DNA from: Diospyros lotus
Lineage: Eukaryota > Streptophyta > Magnoliopsida > Ericales > Ebenaceae
Direction: 5' to 3'
Assembly (NCBI RefSeq): GCF_014633365.1
Contig: NC_068350.1
Coordinates: 34,649,119-34,713,118 of the forward strand
Length of the DNA stretch: 64,000 nt
Positions 12,481 through 25,200 of this stretch are shown in pieces. Under the pieces are notes generated by a model. It saw nothing but the letters and a program-made list of their open reading frames with translations, was not told where the DNA came from and searched no databases. Positions within the stretch are counted from its first letter, which is position 1. The number at the start of each line of letters is the position of its first letter. A program made the translations under genes and the position numbers.

Positions 12481-15273
12481 TGTAACACCCCACTTCTCCG
12501 GAGCGCTAGGTAACGTAAAATTCTTGGGATATTTTTTTTTTTTCCAATCAATGGAAACTCAACACAAAACCATTCCCCGAAGATCCTGTTACACCTTCTC
12601 AGTATATCAACTATGAACCATCAATAAACTTAGATAGGCATATCATCTCAAATTCGGAAGCTAGATCGAAACCTCAATAGACACAATCAAACCAACTTTA
12701 TTCATAATATAAAGTCGAACCAATGTTTACATGACGTCATCAAAATTAACAACATAATTGATAATGACATAAAGTAAACTATCCACTAATCGCTGTCACT
12801 CCTTAGCGATCTCTTTCCCTTTCGCACCGCTTCCTTCACCTGGAATGTTTGAATATTCTATGGACATAGTCCATATTAGATGATGAATCATCTAAGTGAA
12901 AGTTCAAAAACATTTTTTTCATGAATGAATGCAGGACATGAAATAAACCAATACGCCTGGTAAGCCCTAGCCTAAGAGAATCCCAAGCGCTTAACATTAC
13001 CACGAGAAAAGAACAATCTCTCTAAAAGTTATGCCACCATACTGACACATCGACATAATGCGATTTTAGCTTAAGAGGGGCAAGTCAACGCATCTTTCCA
13101 ACATCTCGGGAACAATTGTTACCAACTCCTAGCCCAAGAGGGTCACATCAACGCAGGAACCTGACTCACTACATTTACGTTGGAGATTACGTTCCCACTC
13201 TAAGCATCCAGGAACCACCACACAATCCCAACTCTAAAATTTCACATGGACCACCTAGTCATCCTAGTGCAACTTCCCTGACCAAATGGCCTGGAACAAA
13301 AACCAAGGCGACTATCCCGGCATACTCACCAGCACAAGATACCCCTATTATTCTATCACGCCCTTGGAGAATAATGGCTACACTATCCAGACAAAATCCT
13401 AAGCTGACATCCCACATGAACAATACAATATGGACCACCTAGTCATCCTAATGCAACTTCTCTGACCAAACGGCCTGGCACGAAAACCAAGCCGACTATC
13501 CCAGCATGAATAACAGCACAAGATACCCCTATTATTCTGTCACGTCCTTGGAGAATTATAGCTACACTATCCAGACAACATCCTAGGCTGACATTCCATA
13601 TGAACAACAAAACGCAAGATAATGGCACATTTCACAATTCAAAGCATCATATAAACAACAGTTTTATAAAATGCAATGCACAAGTTCGAAACATTTAGAG
13701 ACGAACCTCCCTTATAAAATCAACTATCACCGGTTACCGTTTGCATGCAACAAAACCATTTGCATGAACAAGTCAAGTTTGGTAGTGAACAACTCACAAG
13801 TTAAAATCAAGTTTCCATATAAAACACTCACCTCGAAAGTATTCGGATCACCTCGATCCTCGTGCACTACCTCGATTTGCGTGCCAAATCACAAATACTT
13901 GTACTGATATTTAACCTCAAGCCACAATACTCCCTAAACATCATATTTAATTAACGAAGCATCAAAATCCATTTTCCTCAATTTTTTCAATAATTTCCTC
14001 TATTTTTCTCCAAATTTTCACCTTAATAATTCCAAAATAATTATCTCCTCAAACATTTTTTCAAATTTTTCAACACAATAATTCCTAAAATAAATATAGA
14101 AAAATACTGAAAGAAAAATACCAAAAATACCCTTGCTCACGCGCCTGGCGCATGGCTGCGTGTGGAGTGTGGTGCGTGCAGCTCACATGCCACCTTCTTC
14201 TCTGATTTTCAACCACTGGTGACGGCTCTGATTCCAGATCTGAGGGTACCTTCTTGTAACCCTTGCTTAGTCGATCCTATGGGTACCACTTTCAGGCCGA
14301 AAGGACATCGGAATGTGCCCCAAATGGAAAGTTGCAGGCGTCGGTAGGCGGTCTACCTCAGCTTTTCCGATGATGCTCGAAACTACTTCAAACGAACACC
14401 AATCGATCCTAAATGCTCCAGAAATGAAGCCCACACACCAAGGAGCAAAAGCCCTCTATCCCTTACCTTCAATTCATCCTCAAACTCAACGAATTTGATG
14501 CCAAGATCTTAAAGTTTTTGGCCCCCTTTTATAGTCAAAAACTGGCCACCTCACGGCCAATCAACGGTCAAGCCTTGGCCACCAAGCTTCCTACCGCCAT
14601 ATAGCACCTCCCCCAGCTCTCCCTCGCCCATCCCATCGCCGGAATCGGCCTCCACATGCGGTGAAAGGCGGCGGTCGACTTTTGTGTTCACACTGCAGGT
14701 TTGTTTTATTGCACTTTCACCCCCTAATTTCTTTCAATCTCAATTTTGCCCTTTTCCTTGAGTCCCTGATCTTTCTAACTATACTACTAAGGCCCATAAG
14801 TTTAGAACACTTCATTTCATCCTCGAATTTCTCGAAAAACTATCGTTTTGACCTCCCTCGGGCAAATTTAAAAAATTACACTTAGGCCCTGCTGGTCGAT
14901 TTGACCTTATATCCATTTGTTTCAACCTGAAATCGCTCAAGGGTTATTTCATATACAAAATCTAAGTCCTCAAGACACTCTGTTGACTTTTCAGATATTC
15001 TCCACGTCGATTCGATTTTCTGAGCCCGGTCGACAACTATACCAAAAACTGTTCCCGATCCCACTTCTTTTGATGTCTAAAATCATAACTCGTATTACTC
15101 GTAAATACCATTACATATTCCTTAATCATCTAGGGTCTAGGGTACTCCCTTCGGTTGGTTCAGTCACTTTAAAGCTACATAAGTGTACCCTAAAGTCTCA
15201 TTCTTTTGATAATTTCAGTTATACCCTTCATTAAATATCATTTATAACCTCAAAATTTTTTTCGGGTATTACA
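12481..15273. mobile_element. Complete solo LTR of a Ty3/gypsy-type element (2.8 kb)
   Basis: It begins TGTAACACCC and ends GGGTATTACA, which are imperfect inverted termini with TG...CA. It is flanked by a perfect 5-bp target duplication GGGCA (12476-12480 and 15274-15278). There is no PBS, polypurine tract or pol sequence inside, so it is a solo LTR left by LTR-LTR recombination or a very large LTR inserted alone. It is the same family as the partial copy at 1-2432. Internal short frames show no domain. The precise ends and duplication make this one of the firmest boundaries in the window. Confidence 0.9.
13245..13612. repeat. Two tandem ~187-bp blocks inside the solo LTR
   Basis: 'catggaccacctagtcatcc' at about 13245 recurs at about 13432 as 'tggaccacctagtcatcc'. 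The architecture is as in the sibling LTR at 322-690. Confidence 0.8.
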
Positions 15274-15278
15274 GGGCA

Positions 15279-15873
15279 AGTCAAAAAATTGGGCAGTTGC
15301 CAAGCCCAAAGGAAATCGGTCGACAGCCCTCATATGCCAGTCGATAGCCCCTACGTTTTCTTGCTGCTATCGTTGCATCTCCTTGTTGCTATTTTTATAA
15401 TTCCATTCTAATCCTTAGCACATAATATCATATCATATTTTTTTTACATAATATACTCATATCTAAGCAGTAGCACAACCTTGGAACGAAAGTAGAAGAA
15501 TGGAGCCCCCAGGACATAGTTTCGTTGGCAAATGAAGTACACTCCAGGGTGTTACTCTTTGGGCCCTCAGGTTCAATGTGGGGGAAAACTCAACAGTCAA
15601 AGCCATTCTAAAAGTTGAAAACCGCTTGTCGCCCTCACGTTTGCGGCGAGACTAAAGATCGAACTAGTCATTAAGTCCTCTGATTTACATCGATTCCTGA
15701 TATCGTGGGGTCGCTATGGGGGCACTCATAATGGTGCGTTAACCAAAAAAAGAAAAAAAAGTAAAAGAATGGAGAAAAAGAAAGAAGAAGAAGAAATCGG
15801 ACACCCAAGGAGACCCATGCTGTTGCAGCTGCTTTTCTTTTTCCTGTTAATAATAAGCTATTTCTCATATTAT
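15279..15873. other. Unclassified sequence right of the solo LTR
   Basis: It continues the interrupted sequence from 12475. It contains two GTCGACAG/GTCGATAG motifs (15310-15350) and a retrotransposon-like passage 'ctccagggtgttactctttggg'. No open frame of note was seen. Confidence 0.35.
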
Positions 15874-16500
15874 CAGAGCCAGGCCAACAAATTTGGGGCC
15901 TTAGATGAAAAAATTTGTCGAAACATTTTCAAGAGTATTAATTTTTTTATAAAAAATAAATAATACATATTTTTATACTAACATTTCATCATTTTATTAA
16001 ATAAAAAAAGTTAAAATTAAATCAACTATAAAATATAATAATCTCTTAACGAAAATAAATTTTTAACTAAAATATAATGTCTCATAGATAAAAAAAAAAA
16101 AAAAAAAAAAAAAAAAGCCAAACAACCTACTACAATAAACAAAGAAAAACAAAACTAATTTTTCTTGAAACTCTAAGAAGTTCAATGCGAGCAAAAAATT
16201 ATACATTCCTGATTCTCCTATAGAAGGAAACAAAATAAAATATTAAATTGATAATATTAAAAAGATAAAATTCACCAATAAAGAGCAACTTTTCATTTTA
16301 CAAACATGTGTTGAATTATGTTCACCTTATGTAAAATCAATTTTAATTTTATTGCTTTTTGGATGCAAAATTGTTGATTAAATCTCCATAATTAAGTTTA
16401 TCTAATAAATCATGTTTAATAGATAATATAGGTAATTCATTCAATCTTTCTTGTGATATAATTGACCTCAAAAGATATGAAAAATTGGAAAGGGAAAGTG
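15874..16500 (-). mobile_element. hAT element remnant, 3' end (TTF/MYM1-like)
   Basis: The left edge reads CAGAGCCAGGCC followed by 'aaatttggggccttagatgaaaaaattt'. This resembles the CAGGGCCGG terminus and GGGCCTTAGACGAAAAA subterminal region of plant hAT transposons. Transposase C-terminal coding sequence follows on the minus strand. A counterpart end may lie at 18950-19016 ('gagggccttatgccctcac' to 'gggccgata'), with a gypsy-like LTR inserted between, but no target duplication was confirmed. Confidence 0.55.
16347..16485 (-). pseudogene. hAT (TTF/MYM1-type) transposase C-terminal fragment
   Basis: The minus-strand frame reads SYLLRSIISQERLNEL, then SIKHDLLDKLNYGDLINNFA. This is the characteristic extreme C-terminus of plant hAT-derived TTF-type/zinc-finger-MYM1-like transposases (family pattern S-x-SQERLN...L..SIE.ELL..LDYEDLI..FA). 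Only about 45 codons survive; the zinc finger and RNase-H-like core are absent. It shows the direction and identity of the remnant. Confidence 0.75.
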
Positions 16501-16799
16501 GGGGGAAGAGGGAAAATTTGAGAAGGGAAAGTGGGTTTTATGGGATTATGAGAATTAGGATTTGGAAACTGTTGTGCCATAGATTTTTCAAAAATAACGT
16601 CTATCTAGGGGTTTTTATTAATAAATCCAAGTGGGAGTATTTTTAAAGAGTAATTCCAAGTAAGAGTATTTTTTTTAAAGAATAAATCATAATTAAATGG
16701 CAAAGAAATAATTAATAATATTTATAATATAAATATTCATGATTTTGGGGTAAAATGGTCTAAGGGAAATTAAATGTGTCACTGCTCCCTATAAATTGC

Positions 16800-17450
16800 A
16801 TAGTAAATGAGCAATAAAGGACTTCTTTTTTGGCACGATTCCCAAAGCTCCTCTTTGTCTCCTTCCCGTAGCATCCTTGCAGCACAATGGTGCCTTGCGA
16901 CGTTCCTTCTTTCCGCATTTCCTTGCAGCACAATGGTGCCTTGCGGCATTTCCTTGCAACACAACAGTGCCTTGCGGCATTCCTCCTTGTGGCAGCCTGC
17001 TACAATGCTTCTTCTTCCCGCAACCACCTTGCGGTGTAATGGGGGGCTTACGGCATTTCCTTGCGGGCTTGCGGCAGTCTGCTGGTGGTTTGTGGCATTT
17101 TCTTGCGGGCTTGCGGCAGTCCGTTGGTGGCTTACGGCATATCCCTGCGGCACCCCAATTCTTCTTGCGGCAACAACGTATCCTTATCTTGTATCTTCTT
17201 TTGCGGCAGTCTGCCAGTAGACTCCTTGAGGCACAATGGTGCCTTGCAGTAACACACATTTCTTGCGACAGCTAATTAATCTTCTTGCGGCAGTTCATCC
17301 TCGCGGCACTTCATCCTTGCATCACACTAATTCTTCTCGCGGCATTTTGTGGCACCCTGAGTCTTCTCTAGCCAATTCATCCTTGCAACAGTGTGATGGG
17401 CAGCACCAAAGTATTATTTTCCAAAAACAAAACAACAAAGCAGAAAGCAG
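16800..17450. repeat. CTTGCGGCA-rich degenerate tandem array
   Basis: The phrase CTTGCGGC(A/T) and variants (ttgcagca, ttgcaaca, ctcgcggca) recur some two dozen times. Early units of about 35 bp read like 'ttccttgcagcacaatggtg' followed by 'ccttgcggca'. Overlapping frames open on both strands because the repeat lacks stops; none resembles a protein. The GC-rich island stands out from the AT-rich surroundings. Confidence 0.75.
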
Positions 17451-17459
17451 AAGGATGTG

Positions 17460-18784
17460 ATTATCCTTTCCGAAATGTGGTGCGCTGTAAATTCTTCCCG
17501 GAATAGCAGCCTCTTCCCAGACTCTCCTTCTTCTCAGCTGGGATCTCATCCCAACGCAGCAAGCGGAACAGCAAGCTTCGCTGGCTGAATGTTCTCCTTC
17601 CCAACTATTTTCTTCTTCCCGGCAGATTCTGGCTAGACGCGTGGCCGCCTGATCTTTCCCTTGGGTTGCTTCAGCCACCCAGTTTTCCTCCCATATAGCC
17701 ACGTGTGCTCCATGCCACCATTTCCTTCCACATACAAGCAATACACATGCTGCCACCATCTAATTGCTATACTTCTATAATATACAAATAAAATAATATA
17801 CATGATTTAAGTTCCAATTCCTCAAGTCATGATGTCCCGCGGGCTCTGTAATAAATCTCTTTGCCTATGATGTACATATAATATGCATATATATATTCAT
17901 ATAATGTGCATGCAAGCCACTACCTCCCTCAAGCAAGTGCCCATGGGGCCCCACCTTTGTGGCTTGTCCCCCATAATCTCCCGTTGCAATTCACCCATGA
18001 TGAACATCCAACATACACCCACGTATGTCATGGACTCAAGTAATTACCCAATGGGCCCCTACCATTTCCTAATGGAATTATATAATATATATATATGAAT
18101 ATTACATGAATATAATTGAATAATTATATAAGGTGTATGCAATTGAATAATTATATATGAAGAGAGTAATTAATTAAGTTAAGTGGAGAAGAGTTAATTA
18201 ATCATATTGCGACTCCACTTGAAGGAATTTATCCTTACCTTGTATAATTGGGATCTCATCTTGAAGATATATCAAATTTAGAGTAATAGACAATATCTAG
18301 AAGTATCATGTCAACCTAGAGCTTCATCCGACTAGGCCCCTTAGAGGCCAAGAATTTGATCTAGCAGTTTGCCGTAAGGCCCACCTTTTCCTGGAGGACT
18401 CCCTAAGCAGTTCAACCCTCTATGGGGGATTCCTCTTAAGCCCACCCGAGTGCTCGTGACATGATTAGACCATTTCTTGTCAGGAAAGGTACACATTAAT
18501 ATTTGTTGACCATCTCTTTTATTTATCACATTATTTTCCTTCCCGTACTGACTTAAGCATCGGAAGGCATACACGGGTGAGGAATCCCCGCGTACCTTCT
18601 AACTTGTTCATGTGAGTGTAATGATGTCCTGAACAGACCGAAGGTTACTCCTAAATGGATCAACCTGCTACTGAAAATGCCCCCGAGGGCTTATTTGAGA
18701 CCCCACCTAGATAATCGGAAACTGGAGCTACCCAACGTACATTTCCACAAACAGACACCTGTCAGCTGCCCGCCGACTCCAGCA
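17460..18784. mobile_element. Gypsy-like LTR fragment (boundaries unresolved)
   Basis: The segment 18540-18784 holds 'ctgacttaagcatcggaagg', a phrase typical of the 3' part of plant Ty3/gypsy LTRs. It ends in 'ccgactccagca'. Preceding text contains a promoter-like AT stretch and short pyrimidine tracts. The CTTGCGGCA array to the left may belong to the same LTR. I could not find matching target duplications, so the ends are approximate. Confidence 0.45.
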
Positions 18785-19278
18785 TTCCCACTTCATAAAT
18801 TTTAATTATTGTATTTTGACAACAACAGAAACAGTAGTAACCATAAAAAATTGTGAAATGGAGAGGGGAAGATAAAAAGGTTTATTATATTTTGTATTTA
18901 ATTTTTTTAATAAAATATTTATTATTAAATATATATATTACAAATTTTTAAAATCAGGAGCCTTTTAATTTTGAGGGCCTTATGCCCTCACGTATTTGGC
19001 TTCCCTATTGGGCCGATACTACATATTATACATTAATCTTTATTTATCTATGTACCACTTAATACGTTATAATATAGTATATAATATATATACACTTACA
19101 GCATTGCAATTTTTTTGGTAGCTTTGAAGCTTGGAGACTAAGTCTTCCAATTTAATTCCCCCAGGCATAATTATAATAAAAAATGTTATTTGCACAATTA
19201 ATTGAGTTATTAAAAAGATGATCGAATGTGCCAAAATTTAAAAAATGAAGACATTTTTGCCACATTCGAACTTCATCA
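18785..19278. other. AT-rich flank, possible other end of the hAT remnant
   Basis: It contains 'caggagccttttaattttgagggcctt' and 'cctattgggccgata' (about 18955-19017), resembling hAT subterminal sequence in inverted orientation to 15874. The last 85 bp (19193-19278) include an imperfect inverted repeat around 'gatgatcgaatgtgcc' and 'gccacattcgaacttcatcatc'. Confidence 0.4.
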
Positions 19279-19299
19279 TCACACTACAAGAAAAGCAAG

Positions 19300-19700
19300 T
19301 TTTAGCGATGGAAAAATCCATCGCTAAAACGTAAAATTCCATGGCTAAACTAATTTGCAATAGAATTAGTGACAAACAAAAATCCATCACTAAAAGTGGC
19401 GTCGCTGAAATTTAGCAGCAGAAAATAATGACGGGTAATTTAGCGACGGAACTTTCCGTCGCTAAATCAGTAACGGAAAAGTCCGTTGCTAAAATCAGCG
19501 ACAGACAATTCCGTCGCTAAATCAGTTAAAATTAAAATAAAAAAAAAAAAAAGAAATCAGCGACGGCCACTTTGCCCGTCGCTGATTTTCAAAAAATAAT
19601 TAAAAAAATTAAAAAATAAAAAATAATTTAAAAATAATTAAAAAATAAAAATTAATTTAGCAACGGAACAGCCCTCGTAGCTAATTATTTAGAAAATAAA
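19300..19700. repeat. CACTA left subterminal repeat array
   Basis: There are several copies of TTTAGCGACGGA(A) and its complement TTCCGTCGCTAAA, arranged head to head so that many pairs can form short hairpins (for example 19440-19525). These are the presumed binding sites of the TNP1/TNPA-like protein, by analogy with the maize Spm subterminal repeats. Confidence 0.88.
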
Positions 19701-20250
19701 AATAAAAATTATTATTTAAAATTATTATTTATTAATTTATAAAAAAATTATATATATAAAAATTTTTATTTTAAAAATTTATAAAATAAATTATAATTCA
19801 TATAAATTAATTATTAAATAAATTTAAAATTTTTGTTTATTTTATTAAATTAAATTATTAATTTATATATTTTAAACATTGATTAATTAAATAAATAGAA
19901 AATATAAATATAAATTATTAATTAATTAACAAAAATTACATACAAATAAATTTTTTAATAATTAACAATTTTTTTATTGAATGAACGGTATTGAAAATTG
20001 ACTAAATTAATTAATTTGTATATTTTAAAATTAGTGTATTTTAATTAATAATTTATATATTTGTATTTATTCTAATTAATTTATTTATAATTAAAATTTT
20101 ATTTTTTCTCAAAATTTATTAACTAATTTACAGATAAAAATAAAATTAAAATATTTTAAATTTAAATTCATATAAATATGTAAGAAAAGAATATGAAATT
20201 CAAGTAAAGAAAATGAAATTCACATAAAATACATAAATATTCGATTACAC

Positions 20251-22100
20251 TTAACTATCATTATCCTCATCATCCTCATTACCCTCATCATCTTCATTAT
20301 CATCAATTGGGTCTCCACTCGATGGGCCTGTCGATGGTCCAGTAGCAAATGTAGATTGATTAAATACTGTCGCCATCATTTGATTCATTTGGTCCTTCCA
20401 CGCCACCATCTCTTACTGCCATTACCGTAACTCCGCATTCTCCGCAGTCATATGGGTGATTGTCTGTCTCATTTCTTGATTTTGGTTGCGCAGCTCCTCA
20501 TTTATCTGGGTGACCCTCAAATTCATTTGTTCAAAATCATGTGACATGAACCCACCACATGAACTACTGGAGGTGCTACGAGATCCACCCGGGTAAGACT
20601 TTTTACCTTGAGACCCGAGGCCGTAAATACGACCCTTTTTGTTCCTACCAGATACAGCCTGATAGAAGAGGTGGTGCTAGTCGACTACAGGTGAAGAGGG
20701 CGAATCACTGTCGACAGATGCTGAAGATGTCTCTATATTTAATCTCTCAAACACCTCCTACATAAATTAAAACATCAACAATTTTAAGTAATAATTTTTT
20801 CATTAAATTTAGTTAATAATTTATATAAATTCAATTACTGCAACGCCTTTTGATCTGTTATCAACCCACACTTCTTGACCTTGATCATCCTTCCGAGTGT
20901 GGGTTTTTCTGAAATGTTCAAATTCAGTAGGCTCGCGATTTAATTCCCTTGCCTACAAGACAAATGTATAAAATAAATAAGATAAAATAAAAACCACCAT
21001 ATAAGTTCTTAAAATTACATTTAAGTAAGAAATTACCATCCTTCTTCGACTCTCAGTGAAAGGAATGGATCCGCCCGTGTGAATTGACCCACCAATCATA
21101 GAGGCGCGATTTTTTTTATTTTGTTCAGCCATTTTCTTGTACTGCTCATCATTCCACTTTTCTTGCAATGCCCTATGCACGTCCGGATCCATCCAAGCAC
21201 CTGTATTAGCACCACTTTTAATCTTGTTCAAACTGTTTTTGAAACTTTTTCGACCTGACGCATTCCAAGTGATCCATATACGATCACTCTCCTCCGGTTG
21301 CCACTTGTACTTTTTCTACAACATGTTAAAAAAGAATGAATATGTATAAAATTATAAATTTAAACTTTTATATAATTAAGAATTGCAATTATACTTACGT
21401 TAAATTCTTCCAACCACATCTGTCGCGTTATTTCTGGCACTTCATCCCAATGAAGCCAAGGTTCAGTATATCGTCTCTTCCAAATCTTTGTTTGATCAAC
21501 TGGTAGGCCAACAGCAGGAATAAAACTGTAAAACCAGGCATATTAATAAAAAAAACCATGCATTTATGTGTATAACAATTGCAAACATTCAATTTAAAAC
21601 AATATATAAAATACTCACTAATCACAACTCTGATTATAGGATAAATTTGTTCGTCCATCAACTTGGTCGGTCTCTATTGGCTTAGATGGAGTCGCCTCAA
21701 CATTCTGTCCAGGAGAGGAGGACGAATGATGTGCTTGAGGTGTTGGTATAAATGGGAATGGATATGATCCTCCAAAGGGATGAAAAGTAGGCATAGGCAA
21801 AGGGGCAGATTGTGGTTCAGTCTGGGATGGGTGGGATGTGGGTAGAACTGTAGGAAAACCCATAGGAAATGGCATTGCGCCATATGGCTGTTGAAACTGA
21901 GTCATGGGTACGAAACCCTGTGGATGCGATGGCTGAGGGTATAAAGGAGTAGACGGAACAGCATGTGTGGACACAGAAGGAGAAAAGTGTGAACCAGCAC
22001 TACTGGAATTCGGAGAAGGCGTGCTCCTATAGGATCGATTGGTACCTCTAGCTCTACTACCCCTACCCCTACGTGATCCGGGAGAAGAATGGCCTGACAT
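20251..22100 (-). pseudogene. CACTA TNP1-like gene (Transposase_24 family), five exons, three stops
   Basis: The likely product is the accessory/regulatory CACTA protein (Ptta/En/Spm Transposase_24 family, TNPA-like) that binds subterminal repeats. Exons (minus strand) are 22100-21619, 21525-21399, 21315-21037, 20952-20839 and 20757-20251. All have GT-AG borders and phases join cleanly. The N-terminus (MSGHSSPGSRRGRGSRARG) is Arg/Ser-rich and then Pro-rich. Exons 2-4 carry the family core: QTKIWKRRYTEP, WQPEESDRIW, SGANTGAWMDPD, GGSIHTGGSIPF and RELNREPTEFEHFRKTHTRK. Exon 5 ends in a coiled-coil rich in Gln/Asn/Glu and an acidic tail. Exon 5 contains an in-frame TAG (20677-20679) and two TAAs (20422-20424, 20413-20415). 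Each is one C-to-T change from Gln, so the gene is a young pseudogene. Confidence 0.88.
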
Positions 22101-22218
22101 TTGTTTCGAGAATCACATGAAAAATACAAAATTGACAAAACATACAATCACAAACATTAAAAAAGATAAAATATTATATCATAACATATACAAGTTAATT
22201 TACAAGTTGAAAAATAAA

Positions 22219-25200
22219 TTAATCATCTTCTTCAACATATTCATCCATGATTTCAGCATCACTATCTATGTCATCAGACAATAACTCTTCTTCATCGTCT
22301 TCTGATATAGATTCATCATCTGCATCATCTTCTTCTTGCTGAGCGACATCTGAAACATCTATTTCCTCAACTATACCATCTAAATCTTGTAAAGTACTTG
22401 TAAAGTCATAATTTTGATCTATTTGAGATGATTCTAGTATCTCATATTCTTGAAAAGGTTCTTCCATGTTGGCTTCGGGAGCAATTATTGTACCTCGTGG
22501 CTTTATTTTAATAACAATCATCCAATCATGTTTAGCATGGCAAGTGTCGGGATACGACGCGTAATAAACTTATTCAGCTTATTGGGCAAATATGAATGGA
22601 TCATATTTCTTATACTTTCTTGACGATTGAACCTCCACAATACCATACTTATCGTGAATTTTGGTTCCCCGAGGACTTGGATCGTACCATTCACATTTAA
22701 ATAGAACTACCCTTTTGATTGGTAAGCCTGCATATTCAAATTCAATAATATCTATGATTTTTCCATAGTAATATGTTTTTGAAGATCCAACTCCTATCCC
22801 AGGCACGCAAACACCATAATTTTCGGTAGACTTGCTATTACTCCATTCGACGGTATGAAATTTATATCCATTCACAAAATACATTGGCCAATGTCGCACA
22901 TGTGGAGTCGGTCCCCATCCTATGTTCTGAATTAATGGATCCGTAACTTGCGTGCTAAAATTCACCTGATACAACATTTGAATCACTTAATATTGTATAC
23001 TCAAATTCAATTTAGAAAATAACCTAACTAACATTGAATTAACGTACATGCAAATGGAACCACGTAGGAAAATGTTCCTCGATTTGAACATCTATTTCTT
23101 TGTCGGTGATATTTGAAGATAGCTCGCGCAATAAATTGGTATACATGCTAAAAAATTAAAGTTATGTATCAACTAAATAATATGAATTCAATATAAATTT
23201 ATAAATATATTCATTTAAATTTTAATTCTTACTCGATATAAGGTTCGACCTCTGGAGTATTCAGCAAGACATAATTTGGCAGCTTGAAACTCTTTTCCAT
23301 CCATCCACCTATTTTTCATTGGACCAGTAGCACGGCTTGGATAATTGAAAATGGAAATTTGTGGATATGAAGAATCTCCCCCATCATCATTTCGAGGAAC
23401 TCTCATTCTTCTTGATTGAACATTTGATTCAAAATAATATGAACCAAACGTAGACGTCTCCTCAATCAAATATGCCTCGCATATAGATCCTTCTACACGA
23501 GCTATATTGCGGACTTTCTTCTTTAAAGTGTTGAGAAACCTAAATAATTCCAAGATCTTGTCAACATATAAAAAATTAAGTTATTTTAAAATAAACATGG
23601 TACAACATTATCAAATGTTATTACCTTTCAAAGGGATACATCCATCTGTATTGTACTGGTCCCCCCACTTTTGCTTCGTAAACTAAGTGTATTGGCAGAT
23701 GCTCCATTGGGTTAAACCATCCCGGAAGGAATACACGCTCTAATTTGCATAAAATTATGGGTATATTTTGTTCCAAGGCATCAAGGTGTTCAATCCTCAA
23801 TACTGTTGAACAAATGTCTTTAAAAAAACTGACATAACTCAGTAATCGGATTCCAAATTCAATCTGGTAATGCTGCAAATGCCGTTGGAAGTAATCTCTC
23901 CATGAGAACATGACAATCGTGACTTTTCAACCCAAATAACTTTGCATTTCTCATATCAACGCATCTACCCAATCTGGAAGCATATCCATCAGGGAGCTTA
24001 AGTTCTTTTACCCACTTCAAAACACTTAACTTCTGCTCTCTTGTGAACGTGTATTACGCCTTAAGTTTCCAATACTTACCCCCACCACGGTCTATTAGCT
24101 CAAGCTCTTTCCGTCTACAATATTCTTTCAAGTTCATTCTGGCCTTTGTATTGTCTTTACTTTTACCCTTCACATCCATTATTGTATTAAAAAGATTGTC
24201 AAAAACATTTTTTTCAATGTGCATTACATCTTAGTTGTGCCAGATCATATTATCTTTCCAATATGGTAATTCCCAAAAAATGCTCCGTTTGGTCCAATTA
24301 TGTTCTGCACCATACCCAGGCATACCACAGTCTTGTAACTCCAATATAGATGAAAAATTACAGACTCTTTGAAAACATTATCTCCATTTAACCGAGATGG
24401 TGGAGAAGAATTCTCAACTTTGTTTTTTTGAAAAGCATTGGTATTTCTCCGAAATACATGATCCATTGGCAAGAATTGTCTGTGACAATCAAAAAATGAC
24501 GTCTTTCCACCATACTTTAGAACGAAAACTTTAGTTTTTTCCATACAATACGGACATGCTAATCTACCAGCTGTCATCCAGCCAGATAACATTCCATATG
24601 TAGGAAAATCATTGATGGTCCATAATAAAGCAGCCTTCATCATAAAATTTGTCTTTGTTGAAACATCATAAGTCAAAACTCCTTATTACCACAACAACTT
24701 CAATTCATCAATTAAAGGTTGTAAAAACACATCTATCTTATTTTTCGGATTTGATGGACCTGGAATAATAGCAGTCAAAAAAAGGAACTCTCTTTTCAAA
24801 CACAATCCAAGAGGCAAGTTATATGGAGTCACAATGACTGGCCAACAAGAATATAGGCGACCCGATTGACTATACGAGGTGAACCCATCTGCACAAAGAC
24901 CAAGCCTAACATTTTTAGGATCGGCAGAGAAATTTAGATATTTCTGATCAAAATGTTTCCATGCTTTCCCATCAGACGGGTGAGACAGTACACTGGGCTC
25001 TCTTCGACTTTCATGATGCCATCTCATGCTCGCAGCTGTAATTGTAGAAGCATATATTCTTTGCAATCTTGGTATGAGAGGCAAATACCATATTTTTTTA
25101 TAAGAAATTTGTTTAAATTTTCCCTTCCCACTTCTTGCTGGTTTGAAACGAGGATGACCACAAAACTTACAACTCATTTCGGATTCGTCATCTTTATAAT

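Noticed and set aside
16779..17275. Several overlapping Cys/Arg-rich frames on both strands
   Set aside because: The CTTGCGGCA repeat has few stop codons in any frame; the frames on opposite strands shadow each other and match nothing.
17322..17759. 145-codon minus-strand frame
   Set aside because: Lies in LTR-like GC-rich sequence, has no recognisable domain and a composition like the adjacent repeat.
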